Part shown: positions 25,987 to 34,856 of the stretch, piece after piece
Position numbering within the stretch: the stretch's first letter is position 1
Layout: every line of letters begins with the position of its first letter
Source of the DNA: Dechloromonas sp.
GTDB lineage: Bacteria; Pseudomonadota; Gammaproteobacteria; Burkholderiales; Rhodocyclaceae
Length of the DNA: 64,000 nt
Direction: 5' to 3'
Assembly: GCA_011391255.1 (NCBI GenBank)
Contig: JAABQV010000006.1
Location: 109,044-173,043 of the forward strand
Made by a program: the position numbers and the translations under genes
Notes under the pieces: generated by a model
The model's database searches: none
Told to the model about the DNA's origin: nothing
Seen by the model: only the letters and a program-made list of their open reading frames with translations

Positions 25987-26381
25987 TGCTGGGAGTTGAT
26001 ACGAATGTTCTCGTTCGTTTCCTGGTAAGGGATGACGAAGACCAGTTTGAGCGGGCACAAAAGCTGATCAAACTTGAAATCGCAGCTGGGCGCCGCGTTT
26101 TCGTCAGCCTGTTAGTTCTCCTAGAAACCGAATGGGTGCTACGAAGCCGATACAGCCTGCCAAAGAATCTCATCATTGAAGCCATCTCGCGCTTGCTTGA
26201 TGCTGCCGATGTCCGATTCGAAGATGAGCCGGCCATCGAGGAGGCTCTTTTTATCTGGAAGGAGGCGACTGCTGATTTCGCAGATTGTCTGATCGGCGCC
26301 AAAAATCGACGGCTTGGGTGCAGAGCGACAGCAACCTTTGATACGAAGGCTTCCAAGTTGTCAGTGTTTATAGCGGCCTAA
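25986..26381 (+). CDS. vapC: PIN-domain toxin (VapC)
   Basis: 131 residues from ATG 25986, which overlaps the antitoxin stop (TGATG). PIN acidic residues are in place: GVDTNVLVRFL, LLETEWVLR, DFADCLIGA and the C-terminal TFD. It is an Mg-dependent ribonuclease, probably cutting tRNA or rRNA. About 150 bp of non-coding DNA follow before the next, convergent TA module. Confidence 0.9.
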   Translation: MLGVDTNVLVRFLVRDDEDQFERAQKLIKLEIAAGRRVFVSLLVLLETEWVLRSRYSLPKNLIIEAISRLLDAADVRFEDEPAIEEALFIWKEATADFADCLIGAKNRRLGCRATATFDTKASKLSVFIAA

Positions 26382-26531
26382 CGATAATCCGCTAAACGTG
26401 ATCACATCGCGTTTACTGGAAGCGTTACGACCGCGTCGTCGGTCAGCTTTTGCGGTACGTAAGCTGGGTTAAAAAGAACCACGCTGAGCCAGGTCAATCT
26501 GTTCGGAGAGTTATCATCGCAAAGCCGCCCG

Positions 26532-26897
26532 CTATCGGGCCTTCAATTGCTCAACTTCGGCATAAAACGCTGGCGAAAACTCAGCAATCAAGGTTTCGAT
26601 ATTGCGTACCTGATGCTGAATCGTGAGTACGACAATTCCCTCTGGGGTCTGCTCATAGATCAAAAAACGCTGGCGGGCCGGCACCATCAAGAAGGGGGCT
26701 GAGCGGTGTTGCCGCAACTCGCCTATTTCAGGGCGTGCCGCAGCCTTATGCATAACCGCATAGAGTTCAGCGACGTAGCGCTCGGCGACCTCGGCACCCC
26801 ACTCACGAAGTGATCGAGCATGAATATTACGCAGCTCACGAGCCGCGTTTCGAGTCAGAAAAAACTTGGCTGGCACAGCGTGCTTACTGCCAGCCAT
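26532..26897 (-). CDS. RelE/ParE-family toxin
   Basis: 121 residues. ParE/RelE core: FFLTRNAARELRNIHARSLREWG, ELYAVMHKAAARPEIGELR, and the C-terminal strands RQRFLIYEQTPEGIVVLTIQHQVRN. It overlaps the end of the upstream antitoxin gene by 14 bp, the usual antitoxin-first arrangement. Whether it targets gyrase (ParE) or ribosome-bound mRNA (RelE) cannot be read from sequence. The C-terminal tail beyond VRNIETL is longer than usual. Confidence 0.85.
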   Translation of the reverse strand: MAGSKHAVPAKFFLTRNAARELRNIHARSLREWGAEVAERYVAELYAVMHKAAARPEIGELRQHRSAPFLMVPARQRFLIYEQTPEGIVVLTIQHQVRNIETLIAEFSPAFYAEVEQLKAR

Positions 26898-27153
26898 TAC
26901 TTTCCTTCAGTTCAAGCATCGCCATATCGGCTTTGAAATCACCGCTTGATGCAAACACGCGACCCGTTGCCAAATCCTGATAGCCCGTAAGGATCGCGTC
27001 CTGAAGCAGTTGCCCGTCACGCCGTTCCATATCGCGGCGGATCAGGTCACGCACATATTCACTCGGCGTCTCATAGAGGCCGGATTTACCTACCATGCGC
27101 TCAACAAATTCAGATAATGGTTGAGACAGGCGAGCATTAATACGTTCGTACAT
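26884..27153 (-). CDS. Ribbon-helix-helix antitoxin (ParD/CopG type)
   Basis: 89 residues from ATG 27153 (GGAGG six bases upstream). The N-terminal strand and two helices (RINARLSQPLSEFVERMVGKSGLYETPSEYVRDLIRRDMERR) form the RHH DNA-binding fold; the C-terminal tail would wrap the toxin. A palindromic operator lies 54-73 bp upstream. Confidence 0.85.
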   Translation of the reverse strand: MYERINARLSQPLSEFVERMVGKSGLYETPSEYVRDLIRRDMERRDGQLLQDAILTGYQDLATGRVFASSGDFKADMAMLELKESNGWQ

Positions 27154-27185
27154 GAGCACCTCCAAACTTTTCTTTAGGTAACAAT

Positions 27186-27226
27186 TGTCGCACCAAACAG
27201 CACTACTGTCGCAATAGATGCGACAA
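27186..27226. promoter_or_regulatory. Putative operator of the RHH antitoxin
   Basis: TGTCGCA-ATAGA-TGCGACA (27207-27225) is a perfect 7-bp palindrome, and a third TGTCGCA half-site starts at 27186, exactly 21 bp (two helical turns) away. The position just upstream of the antitoxin start fits autoregulation. Confidence 0.6.
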
Positions 27227-27606
27227 CCTTTGTCTGTAAATCAGGGCTTCTTGTCGCCACAAATGCTAGGCAAGGGCATTCCGTTTGCTTAACTCTCAGC
27301 GTGAGAGTTATTGAGAGCCTTCCGGCTTGACGAAACCGTAAATTCGCCTTCATCACTAATCGCGCGTGAGCACTGTGGGCCGTCCATTCGGCCGAGGGTG
27401 GCAGAAAGTGTACTGGCGTTGCATCAAGCTGATGCGCTGGGGCTGGCTTACGCTCAGTTAATGTCACTAAGCAACCTGCAGTTCGTTTTATCAGGTATGC
27501 CAGCGGGAGCTGAGCCTGACAATGGCTTAGAAGGCGCCAAAATCAGTCGGCAGCGTTCGCAGAATGGGGTAAAAGAAAGCAGTGCCCATGCTTAGTCGGT
27601 AAATGT
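27227..27606. other. Degenerate gene-less stretch, possible SapC-family remnant
   Basis: 380 bp with no intact gene. On the plus strand near 27400-27480 a short reading (VAESVLALHQADALGLAYAQ) resembles the C-terminal end of SapC-family proteins, but it has no start or upstream domain. This is a resemblance from memory and weak. Confidence 0.3.
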
Positions 27607-27715
27607 ATGCCAACGCTTCCTGCTTGGTCCGATTCGCTAAGTGTTGGCAACGAGGTGCTCGATGAGCAGCATCGTCAGTTGATTATATTTTTCAACCGGG
27701 TGGCTGATTTCTCGG
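27607..27715 (+). pseudogene. Truncated bacteriohemerythrin 5' end
   Basis: From ATG 27607 the frame reads PAWSDSLSVGNEVLDEQHRQ followed by LIIFFNRVADF, the typical N-terminal start of a bacteriohemerythrin with its first iron-ligand histidine. About 36 codons in, homology stops abruptly where a copy of the SDR gene begins. The SDR frame is shifted +1, so no functional fusion is made. The rest of the hemerythrin is missing. Confidence 0.7.
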
Positions 27716-28057
27716 CTGCCCGGTGCCGAAGCGTATTCAGCCTCAAAGGCTGCGGCGATCACCTATCTGGAAAGCCTGCGTCTGGAGATGCGCCCCTACG
27801 GCATCAAGGTTGTCACCATTGCGCCAGGCTACATCGCAACGCCAATGACTGCGGTCAACCCCTATTCGATGCCCTTTTTATTATCCGCCCAGCAGGCCGC
27901 CGAGCGCTTTGCCAGCGCCATCGAGCGCGGCCTCAGCTACACCGTCATTCCGTGGCAGATGGGCGTCGTCGCCAAGGTACTGCGCCTATTGCCGAACTGG
28001 CTCTACGACCGTTTATTTACCAATGCCCCGAGAAAGCCGCGCGGTTTGCTGGGTTGA
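27716..28057 (+). pseudogene. Duplicated 3' third of the SDR gene (pseudogene)
   Basis: Encodes LPGAEAYSASKAAAITYLES and onward to the stop, about 113 residues that match the C-terminal part of the SDR at 24224-24997 with only a handful of amino-acid changes (for example Cys to Tyr, Pro to Ser, Thr to Ser). The Rossmann nucleotide-binding half is absent, so it cannot be an active enzyme. The copy and the original bracket the TA-module patch. Confidence 0.9.
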
Positions 28058-28120
28058 TGGTCAAACCAAGCCCTAATGCGTCGCGTCAATGTAACAATCG
28101 CGCAATACAATCGCGCGTCC

Positions 28121-28813
28121 ATGCCAACTCGCCATCGCCACCTTCTTTTTAGCCTGTCGATTTTATTGACCGGCTCCGCTCATGCGGCGCGTCCGATGAT
28201 CACCGACGACGCACGACTGACCGATGCCGGCGCCTGCCAGGTCGAGTCATGGGTGCATGGTCATGGCAAGCAGCGTGAATACTGGGCTTTGCCAGCCTGC
28301 AACCCCGGCGGCAACTTTGAGCTGACGCTTGGCGGTGCACAGGCTCACACAAACGGCATCGCTGAGAGCGGCGCTGTCGTCGTGCAAGCCAAAACACTAT
28401 TCAAGCCGCTGGCAACAAATGGCTACGGTATGGGTCTGGCTGCCGGTTACGCCACCCAACCCGGCAATGGCCAATCGGGTTCGCCCTACTTCTACATTCC
28501 GGTCAGTTTTTCCTTGGCCGATGACCAGCTGGTCATCCACACCAACGTCGGCAGCCTGCGCGAACGTGAGACTCACAATCACCGGCTGACCTGGGGCGTT
28601 GGCGGTGAGTTGCAGACCACCTCCCGGCTCTACGTTATTGCCGAGAGCTATGGCCAAAACAAAGGCGGCACCTTCTTCCAGACCGGGTTACGTTTTTGGG
28701 CTGTACCCAATCATGTTCAGATCGACACCACCTTCGGCAGCCAGTTCGGCCATCTTGCCGAACAACGCGCGTTCTCGATAGGACTGCGCCTGATTAGTCC
28801 GCACCTGTTCTAA
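28121..28813 (+). CDS. Predicted outer-membrane/exported beta-rich protein, unknown function
   Basis: 230 residues from ATG 28121, which gives a clean signal peptide (MPTRHRHLLFSLSILLTGSAHAA). The mature part starts RPMITDDARLTDAGACQVESW and is built of alternating beta strands ending in a hydrophobic strand with a terminal phenylalanine (LRLISPHLF), as in outer-membrane barrels. No enzyme motif is seen. It converges with the efflux operon (tail to tail, 20 bp), so any functional link is by proximity only. Confidence 0.65.
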   Translation: MPTRHRHLLFSLSILLTGSAHAARPMITDDARLTDAGACQVESWVHGHGKQREYWALPACNPGGNFELTLGGAQAHTNGIAESGAVVVQAKTLFKPLATNGYGMGLAAGYATQPGNGQSGSPYFYIPVSFSLADDQLVIHTNVGSLRERETHNHRLTWGVGGELQTTSRLYVIAESYGQNKGGTFFQTGLRFWAVPNHVQIDTTFGSQFGHLAEQRAFSIGLRLISPHLF

Positions 28814-28833
28814 ATCAGTCAGTACCCGTTCAC

Positions 28834-30072
28834 TTAGTCGAGATTCCACAATTGGTGCGCATCCAGCATCAGGCGGTAACGCAACTCCAGCGCATCCAGC
28901 TGCAACAAACGCGCAGCCAGTTGCGCCTCATTGGCCAGCCGGCGATTCGCCAGCAAATCGTTGAGACTACCTTCACCCAACTGGTAGGCGCGCGCCGTCA
29001 TTTCGGCAGCACGGGTCAGGTTTCCGGCAGCGCTGCGACTGGCTTGCCAGGTACTCCGGGCGGCATTGGCGGCGTGGTAGAGCGCCGCCGATTCAGCGCT
29101 GATTTTCTGTAGCGCGCCAGCTTCCCGATAGCTGGCCGCATTGGCCTGGGCGAATGCGGCATCGCTGGCTGAACGGCGCGCCCCACCGGGCAAGGGAATA
29201 CTGATGTAGGCACCGAGAATGCGATCCTCGCCGCCGCGCTCACTGGAGAGATGAACGCCCAGCGTTGGATCGGCGATTTGATCTCGCCGGGATCGGCCGG
29301 CCAGTGCTTGCGCCCTTTGCGTTTCACCGCGCGCAATGCCGAGTTCGTGGCTGTGCTCAATGATGGCATCCAGCCACGATCGTTCGCTACCGGCGATGGC
29401 GGCTGGTTCAGCGATCGTTGCCGGCTCAGCCAGCGGCAAGCCGGGAAAACGGCGGCGCAGGTCTTCCGCGGCACCGCGCTCGCGCACTCTTGCCTGAGCC
29501 AGCTGTGCATCAGCCTGCGCTTGCGCTGCTTCGCTCTGAATCGACTCCAGGCGCGCCGCATCACCCAGTTGCTGGCGGCGCTTAACGGCGGCGGCTTGCT
29601 TTTCCAGCAAGGCAAGTTGCTCGGCCCACTGTTTGGCGGTAGCGTTTTCCTTGAGCCAGACGAACCAGGATTTGAGCAGGTTGCGGCTGATTTCGTGCAG
29701 CGCATCGCCCTGCACCGTTTCAGCTACTGCGACACCAGCCGCACCAATCTCAGCATCCAGCGCAGCCTTGCCGGGCAGGCGCAACGGACGCTCAAGGGCA
29801 GCATTCCATTCGTTGAATCGCTCACCCTGACCAATGAGTGGGTCGCTTTTGCGCTGCTGGCCGCCGAGACGAATACTCCATTCATGCTGCCCGGCTATCA
29901 ATCGGCTGCGATTAGCCTCCTCCGCCTGCAATTGGCTACCGGCCGCTTGCACGCCCGGGTTGGCGCGCAGCACACGGGCGACAATGTCGGCCGGCGGCAA
30001 GTTGGGTAATGGCTCTTCAGCCAGCGCGGCGCTACTCAGGATGACCAATAAAAGAGAAGCGAGTTTGTTCAC
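28834..30072 (-). CDS. czcC: TolC-family outer-membrane efflux protein (CzcC-like)
   Basis: 412 residues with signal peptide (ends SSAALAEE). Two OEP repeats rich in Ala/Gln/Glu coiled coil, for example RVLRANPGVQAAGSQLQAEEANRSR and AYQLGEGSLNDLLANRRLANEAQL. It is the outer-membrane channel of a tripartite pump. Start overlaps the DUF3240 stop by 4 bp (ATGA). Last gene of the B-A-DUF3240-C operon. Confidence 0.88.
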   Translation of the reverse strand: MNKLASLLLVILSSAALAEEPLPNLPPADIVARVLRANPGVQAAGSQLQAEEANRSRLIAGQHEWSIRLGGQQRKSDPLIGQGERFNEWNAALERPLRLPGKAALDAEIGAAGVAVAETVQGDALHEISRNLLKSWFVWLKENATAKQWAEQLALLEKQAAAVKRRQQLGDAARLESIQSEAAQAQADAQLAQARVRERGAAEDLRRRFPGLPLAEPATIAEPAAIAGSERSWLDAIIEHSHELGIARGETQRAQALAGRSRRDQIADPTLGVHLSSERGGEDRILGAYISIPLPGGARRSASDAAFAQANAASYREAGALQKISAESAALYHAANAARSTWQASRSAAGNLTRAAEMTARAYQLGEGSLNDLLANRRLANEAQLAARLLQLDALELRYRLMLDAHQLWNLD

Positions 30073-30371
30073 AGGCGCCCCATCTCAATCACCGGCAATA
30101 GCCAGAAAAACACATTGGCACGCGGCAACTCCTGTTTGATCAGGGCGAGCACCGCGCGCATCGATGCCTCCGGGCCGGCAGTTTGAATCTGTACACGCGG
30201 CGAGTGGCCGCTGACCAGTTCGCCCGGCTCAACCAGCTGGACGACGGCGCCGTGACCATTGGCCGCACCGGAGGTAAAACCACGCACCAGATCGGGTCGG
30301 CTCAACAACAAATCCTCAACTTGCCGGGCGAGATCGTTAGGCATCACCAACGAGAGCAGGACATCAGACAT
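30069..30371 (-). CDS. DUF3240 protein of heavy-metal efflux operon
   Basis: 100 residues from ATG 30371, overlapping the end of the czcA-like gene by 8 bp. A small alpha/beta protein (LLSLVMPNDLARQVEDLLLS, RVQIQTAGPEASMRAVLALIKQ, FWLLPVIEMGRL) with a ferredoxin-like/PII-like pattern. DUF3240 members are found with CusA/CzcA-type pumps and their function is not established. The position inside the operon suggests a regulatory or metal-sensing role. Confidence 0.8.
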   Translation of the reverse strand: MSDVLLSLVMPNDLARQVEDLLLSRPDLVRGFTSGAANGHGAVVQLVEPGELVSGHSPRVQIQTAGPEASMRAVLALIKQELPRANVFFWLLPVIEMGRL

Positions 30372-33300
30372 GGATTCCCTCCGGGAAATTGGCGGTGCGT
30401 TTGACACCGAAGCGACGGAACAGGATTGGCAGCAAAACCAGGGTTAGCGCGGTCGAGGTCAGCAAACCGCCGATCACGACGATGGCCAGCGGGCGCTGCA
30501 CTTCCGAACCGGGACCGCTGGCAAAGAGCATCGGCATCAGGCCGAAGGCGGCAATGCTGGCGGTCATCAGCACCGGGCGCAGGCGGCGTTTGGCACCTTC
30601 AACAACGACTTCGGCAACCGGCAGGCCACGCGCCAGCAATTGATTGAAGTAGGTGACCATGACGACACCGTTCAAAACCGCAATGCCAAGCAGCGCGATG
30701 AAGCCGACCGAGGCCGGCACCGACAGATATTCGCCAGCCAGCAAGAGGCCAAAGATGCCGCCGATCATCGCAAAAGGAATGTTGGAAAGCACCAGCAAGG
30801 CCTGACGGACCGAGCCGAAAGTTGAAAAAAGCAGGAAGAAGATCAACAGCAGCGCCACCGGCACAACGATCATCAACCGTGCCGCTGCCCGCTGCTGGTT
30901 CTCGAACTGGCCGCCCCAAGCCAGACGATAGCCTTGCGGCAGTTTGACATCGCGGGCAACGCTGGCTTTGGCGTCTTCAACAAAACCGACCAAGTCGCGG
31001 TCACGGACGTTGGACTGGATGACCACGTAGCGCTCGGCATTCTCGCGGTCAACCTTCACCGGGCCGTCGATTCTTTGAATTTTGGCGACACTAGCCAGCG
31101 GCACGCTGCCGCCAGCGGGGAGACTGAGCCGCAGGGCGGCGAAATCGGCGGGCGATGAGCGCAGACTTTCAGGGCCGCGCAAAACTACCGGAATGCGCCG
31201 CCCCTGCTCAATCACGGTGCCGACATTGCGGCCTTCGAGCAGCGCTTTGAGGTCGTTCTGGATGTCGTCAACATTGAGCCCGAAACGCCCGGCGGCCAAA
31301 CGGTCGACGGCAATTTTCAGATACTGGACGCCGTCGTTTTTCAGCGTGAAGGTGTCTTCGGCACCGGGCACTTTTTTGACCGTGTTTTCGATGTCGACCG
31401 CAAGACTGTTCAGCGTGGCGAGATCGGGGCCATAAACCTTGATCGCCAGATCACCGCGCACCCCGGTCAGCATTTCCGAAACTCGCATGTCGATCGGCTG
31501 GGTAAAAGAGAAGCCGACGCCGGGGAAATCGGCCATCACCGCCCGCAACTGATCGGCCAGCCAGGCCGGATCGGGCTGGCGCCAGGTCTCGCGCGGCTGC
31601 AATACCATGAAGGTATCAGTCTGATTGAGGCCCATCGGGTCGAGGCCGAGTTCGTCGGAACCGGCACGCGCGACGATGGCTTTGACCTCCGGCACCTGCG
31701 CGAGGATGGCCTGCTGCACGCGGCTATCGACGGCGATGCTTTCCTCCAGACCAATCGACGGCAGCTTTTCCAGTTGCATGATCAAGTCGCCCTCATCCAT
31801 CGTTGGCATAAAGCTTTTGCCGAGCAGCATGAAGGCGCCGCTGGCCGCGAGTAGTGCAATCAATGCGCCAACAATGTATGGCCGGCTATGGCTGAGCGCC
31901 GAAGTCAGTACTCGCTCATAAGCTGCCGAGAGCTTTTTGACCAGCCACGGCTCGTGATGAACGCCACGCTTGATCAGGTAGGAAGCAAGCACCGGCACCA
32001 CCGTCAGCGAGAGCAGCAGCGAAGTGCCTAGCGCGAACACAATGGTCAGCGCAACCGGCCCGAACATTTTGCCCTCCAGCCCCTGCAAGGTCAGCAGTGG
32101 CAGGAAGACGATGATGATGATGACAATGCCCGAAGTCACCGGCGCGGCAACTTCGCGGGCGGCGCGGAAAATCAGGTGCAGGGTCGGCAGGTTGTCAGGC
32201 GCTTCGGCGAGCTGGCTTTCAACGTTTTCGACGACGACCACCGCGGCATCGACCAGCATCCCGATAGCAATCGCGAGGCCGCCGAGGCTCATCAGATTGG
32301 CCGACAAACCAGCCATGCGCATCAGAATAAAAGTAGCAAGCGCCGAGAGCGGCAACATCAGCGCCACCACCAGTGCCGAGCGCAGATTGCCGAGGAAGGC
32401 GAGGAGCAGCAGAACGACCAGCACGATGGCTTCAAGCAGCGCCTTGGCGACCGAGCCGACCGCCCGTTTGACCAGATTGCTGCGGTCGTAGAAGGCGTCG
32501 ATGGTGATACCGGGCGGCAAGGAAGGCGCGATTTCTGCCAACCTGGCTTTGACCCCGGCGACAACACTCTGGGCATTCGCCCCACGCAGCCCGAGCACCA
32601 ATCCCTGAACCGCCTCACCTTTGCCGCTCTTGGTTACCGCCCCATAGCGCGTCAGCGCGCCGAGGCGAACTTCGGCGACATCGCCGACACGAACGATATT
32701 TCCCTCTTTGGCCTGTAAAACGATGGCTTTTACGTCGTCGACCGTAACAATTGCCCCTTCGGCGCGCACTAGCAGCGCCTCTTCGCCATCATTCAGGCGA
32801 CCGGCGCCGTCATTACGGTTGTTGGCTTCAAGCACCGTCTGCAAATCCTTCAGCGCCAGGCCGCGTGCCGCCAGCAGTTGCGGGTTGGGCACCACTTCAA
32901 AAGTACGCACTTCGCCGCCCAGACTATTGACATCTGCCACGCCGGGAATGGTGCGCAATTGCGGGCGGATCACCCAGTCGAGCAGGGCCCGCTTGTCGGC
33001 CAGCGAGGCATCACCTTCAATGGTGAACATGAACATTTCACCAAGCGGTGTCGTGATTGGCGCCATGCCGCCGCTGACACCCGGCGGCAGATTGCCCATC
33101 GCCGCCGCCAGCCGTTCGCCAACCTGCTGGCGCGCCCAGTAGATGTCGGTGCCGTCCTCGAAATCAATCGTGATGTCGGTCAGCGCGTACTTCGACGTCG
33201 AGCGCAGCAGGCGCTGGCGCGGGATGCCGAGCAACTCCTGCTCAACCGGCACCGCGAGGCGCGTTTCAACCTCTTCCGGCGTCATCCCCGGCGCCTTGAG

Positions 33301-33450
33301 GATGATTTTGACCTGCGTTGTCGAGACATCGGGGAAAGCATCAATCGGCAAACCGATGAAAGCCTGGACGCCGGCGCCGATCAGCATGACCGTCAGCACC
33401 AACATCAATAGGCGCTGGGTCAGCGAAAACTTGATCAGGGCTTCGAGCAT
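30364..33450 (-). CDS. czcA: Heavy-metal RND efflux pump, CzcA/CusA family
   Basis: 1028 residues, standard RND length. First helix LMLVLTVMLIGAGVQAFIGLPIDAFPDVSTTQV, two large periplasmic loops and 12 membrane helices by inspection. Helix 4 carries AIAIGMLVDAAVVVVENVESQL, where the acidic residue drives proton coupling in HME-RND pumps. The protein pairs with the adaptor and channel encoded on either side. The exact metal (Co/Zn/Cd versus Cu/Ag or Ni) is not certain; the helix 4 pattern does not settle it. Confidence 0.93.
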   Translation of the reverse strand: MLEALIKFSLTQRLLMLVLTVMLIGAGVQAFIGLPIDAFPDVSTTQVKIILKAPGMTPEEVETRLAVPVEQELLGIPRQRLLRSTSKYALTDITIDFEDGTDIYWARQQVGERLAAAMGNLPPGVSGGMAPITTPLGEMFMFTIEGDASLADKRALLDWVIRPQLRTIPGVADVNSLGGEVRTFEVVPNPQLLAARGLALKDLQTVLEANNRNDGAGRLNDGEEALLVRAEGAIVTVDDVKAIVLQAKEGNIVRVGDVAEVRLGALTRYGAVTKSGKGEAVQGLVLGLRGANAQSVVAGVKARLAEIAPSLPPGITIDAFYDRSNLVKRAVGSVAKALLEAIVLVVLLLLAFLGNLRSALVVALMLPLSALATFILMRMAGLSANLMSLGGLAIAIGMLVDAAVVVVENVESQLAEAPDNLPTLHLIFRAAREVAAPVTSGIVIIIIVFLPLLTLQGLEGKMFGPVALTIVFALGTSLLLSLTVVPVLASYLIKRGVHHEPWLVKKLSAAYERVLTSALSHSRPYIVGALIALLAASGAFMLLGKSFMPTMDEGDLIMQLEKLPSIGLEESIAVDSRVQQAILAQVPEVKAIVARAGSDELGLDPMGLNQTDTFMVLQPRETWRQPDPAWLADQLRAVMADFPGVGFSFTQPIDMRVSEMLTGVRGDLAIKVYGPDLATLNSLAVDIENTVKKVPGAEDTFTLKNDGVQYLKIAVDRLAAGRFGLNVDDIQNDLKALLEGRNVGTVIEQGRRIPVVLRGPESLRSSPADFAALRLSLPAGGSVPLASVAKIQRIDGPVKVDRENAERYVVIQSNVRDRDLVGFVEDAKASVARDVKLPQGYRLAWGGQFENQQRAAARLMIVVPVALLLIFFLLFSTFGSVRQALLVLSNIPFAMIGGIFGLLLAGEYLSVPASVGFIALLGIAVLNGVVMVTYFNQLLARGLPVAEVVVEGAKRRLRPVLMTASIAAFGLMPMLFASGPGSEVQRPLAIVVIGGLLTSTALTLVLLPILFRRFGVKRTANFPEGIHV

Positions 33451-34532
33451 TATTCTTTACCGACGCCGGTCAGCATCGCCTTGAGACCGGCAACACCTTT
33501 CACAGCGACCCGCTCACCGGCCTTGATGCCGTCAATCTGCACACTGTCGCCACCTTGACTAACCACTCGTACCGGCCGGGCGACGAAGTTGCTTTCCTTG
33601 TCGCTGCCGGCGCCCTGCACGAAGGCGAGCGTTGTGCCCTGATTGCGTACCAGCGCAGATGCCGGCAAGCGTGGTAACGAGCCGGCCAGTGCGGCGATTT
33701 CGACTTCCACAACTTGCCCCGGCCGCAGCGTTTCGGCGCCGGCGCTAACGGCAGCACGCAGCAAAACGGTCTGACTCGCCGCATCAACCGCGCGGCCAAT
33801 CGCAATCAACTTGCCGCTGACCTCGCTATTGGCAATCTTGATCGTCGCGCCTTCGCGCAAGGTCGCCGCCAGCTCTGCCGGCACTTGGATTTCCAGCCAC
33901 AGCGGGGTGAGTTTGGCGATCCGGTAAATCAACGTCGCGGCTTCGACGCGCTGGCCGAGTTGCACGCCTTGCTCAAGCACGACGCCATCAATTGCTGCGG
34001 TCAAGGCCAGCGAGCCGCCCAATTTACCCGGCGCCACCCCGGCCAGCGCCAACCCCTGCTTGCGTTCGCCAGACTGAGCAGCGGCTTGTTGCGCGGCTGA
34101 GCGGGTTGCCTGGAGGCGGGATTCGGCAATCAGGCCTTCGGCAAAAAGCTGCTCGTCGCGCTTCAGATTCTGCTGCATCAAGGCTGACTGGCTGCCCGAT
34201 TGCAAGGCATCGCGCTGCAATTCCAGCGCCTGCGGGCTGGCCAGGTGAGCCAGCACCTGCCCGCGCTTGACGCTTGCCCCGGTCGCCACCGCCAGCATTT
34301 CCACCATCCCGGAGACTGGCGCGGCGACGATGCGCATCTGCTCATTCGGCACGCGGACCTGGGCTGGATAGCTACCGGCACGGGCGGTGGAAGCCTCGCC
34401 AACGACGATGGTTTCGATCCCCAGTGCCTTTATTTGTGCTGGCTGCAGCGTGATCTGCCCATCTGCCGCCGACAAATGGGCGCTTGCGGTCAACAGCAGA
34501 AAAGTGGCAAAAATTGATGGTCGATGCAACAT
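33450..34532 (-). CDS. czcB: RND efflux periplasmic adaptor (membrane fusion protein, CzcB-like)
   Basis: 360 residues with signal peptide (ends SAHLSAAD). Lipoyl/barrel-sandwich segments VAAPVSGMVEMLAVATGASVKRGQVLAHLASP and AAIDGVVLEQGVQLGQRVEAATLIYRI flank an alpha-helical hairpin (about residues 105-165). The C-terminal beta-barrel and MP domain end near GVGKE. First gene of the operon; its stop overlaps the start of the pump gene by one base. Divergent from thiS across 105 bp. Confidence 0.9.
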   Translation of the reverse strand: MLHRPSIFATFLLLTASAHLSAADGQITLQPAQIKALGIETIVVGEASTARAGSYPAQVRVPNEQMRIVAAPVSGMVEMLAVATGASVKRGQVLAHLASPQALELQRDALQSGSQSALMQQNLKRDEQLFAEGLIAESRLQATRSAAQQAAAQSGERKQGLALAGVAPGKLGGSLALTAAIDGVVLEQGVQLGQRVEAATLIYRIAKLTPLWLEIQVPAELAATLREGATIKIANSEVSGKLIAIGRAVDAASQTVLLRAAVSAGAETLRPGQVVEVEIAALAGSLPRLPASALVRNQGTTLAFVQGAGSDKESNFVARPVRVVSQGGDSVQIDGIKAGERVAVKGVAGLKAMLTGVGKE

Positions 34533-34637
34533 GAGCGGCTTTCTTTGAGGTTTAGCCGTCAGTTTAGAAAGCCAATCTTAAGTAACGCTTAATCAGAGGT
34601 GCACTTTGAATTTGAACTCCCGCGCTAAAATGAGCAC

Positions 34638-34841
34638 ATGCTGAATCTCACCATCAATGGCGAAGCCCGCCAGTTCCCCCAAAATCTTACCGTCCTTGCG
34701 CTGATCGAAACACTCGGTTACGCCGGCAAGCGCATCGCCATTGAGCGCAATGGCGAAATCGTCCCCAAGAGCCAACATGCCAGCACTGCGCTGGCTTCCG
34801 GCGACAAACTTGAAATCGTTGTCGCCGTCGGCGGCGGCTAA
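34638..34841 (+). CDS. thiS: Sulfur carrier protein ThiS
   Basis: 67 residues, beta-grasp fold (MLNLTINGEARQFPQNLTV), ending in the diglycine tail AVGGG that is adenylated and thiocarboxylated. It donates sulfur to ThiG for the thiazole ring of thiamine. The thiG gene follows after 15 bp. No TPP riboswitch was recognised in the short leader. Confidence 0.94.
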   Translation: MLNLTINGEARQFPQNLTVLALIETLGYAGKRIAIERNGEIVPKSQHASTALASGDKLEIVVAVGGG

Positions 34842-34856
34842 GCAAAGAGAAAGCCC

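Noticed and set aside
27174-27467. 97-codon minus-strand ORF upstream of the RHH antitoxin
   Set aside because: It runs through the antitoxin operator and degenerate DNA; no fold or start signal.
34533-34637. TPP riboswitch before thiS
   Set aside because: The 105-bp divergent region is too short once the two promoters are allowed for, and the conserved TPP-binding core was not found.
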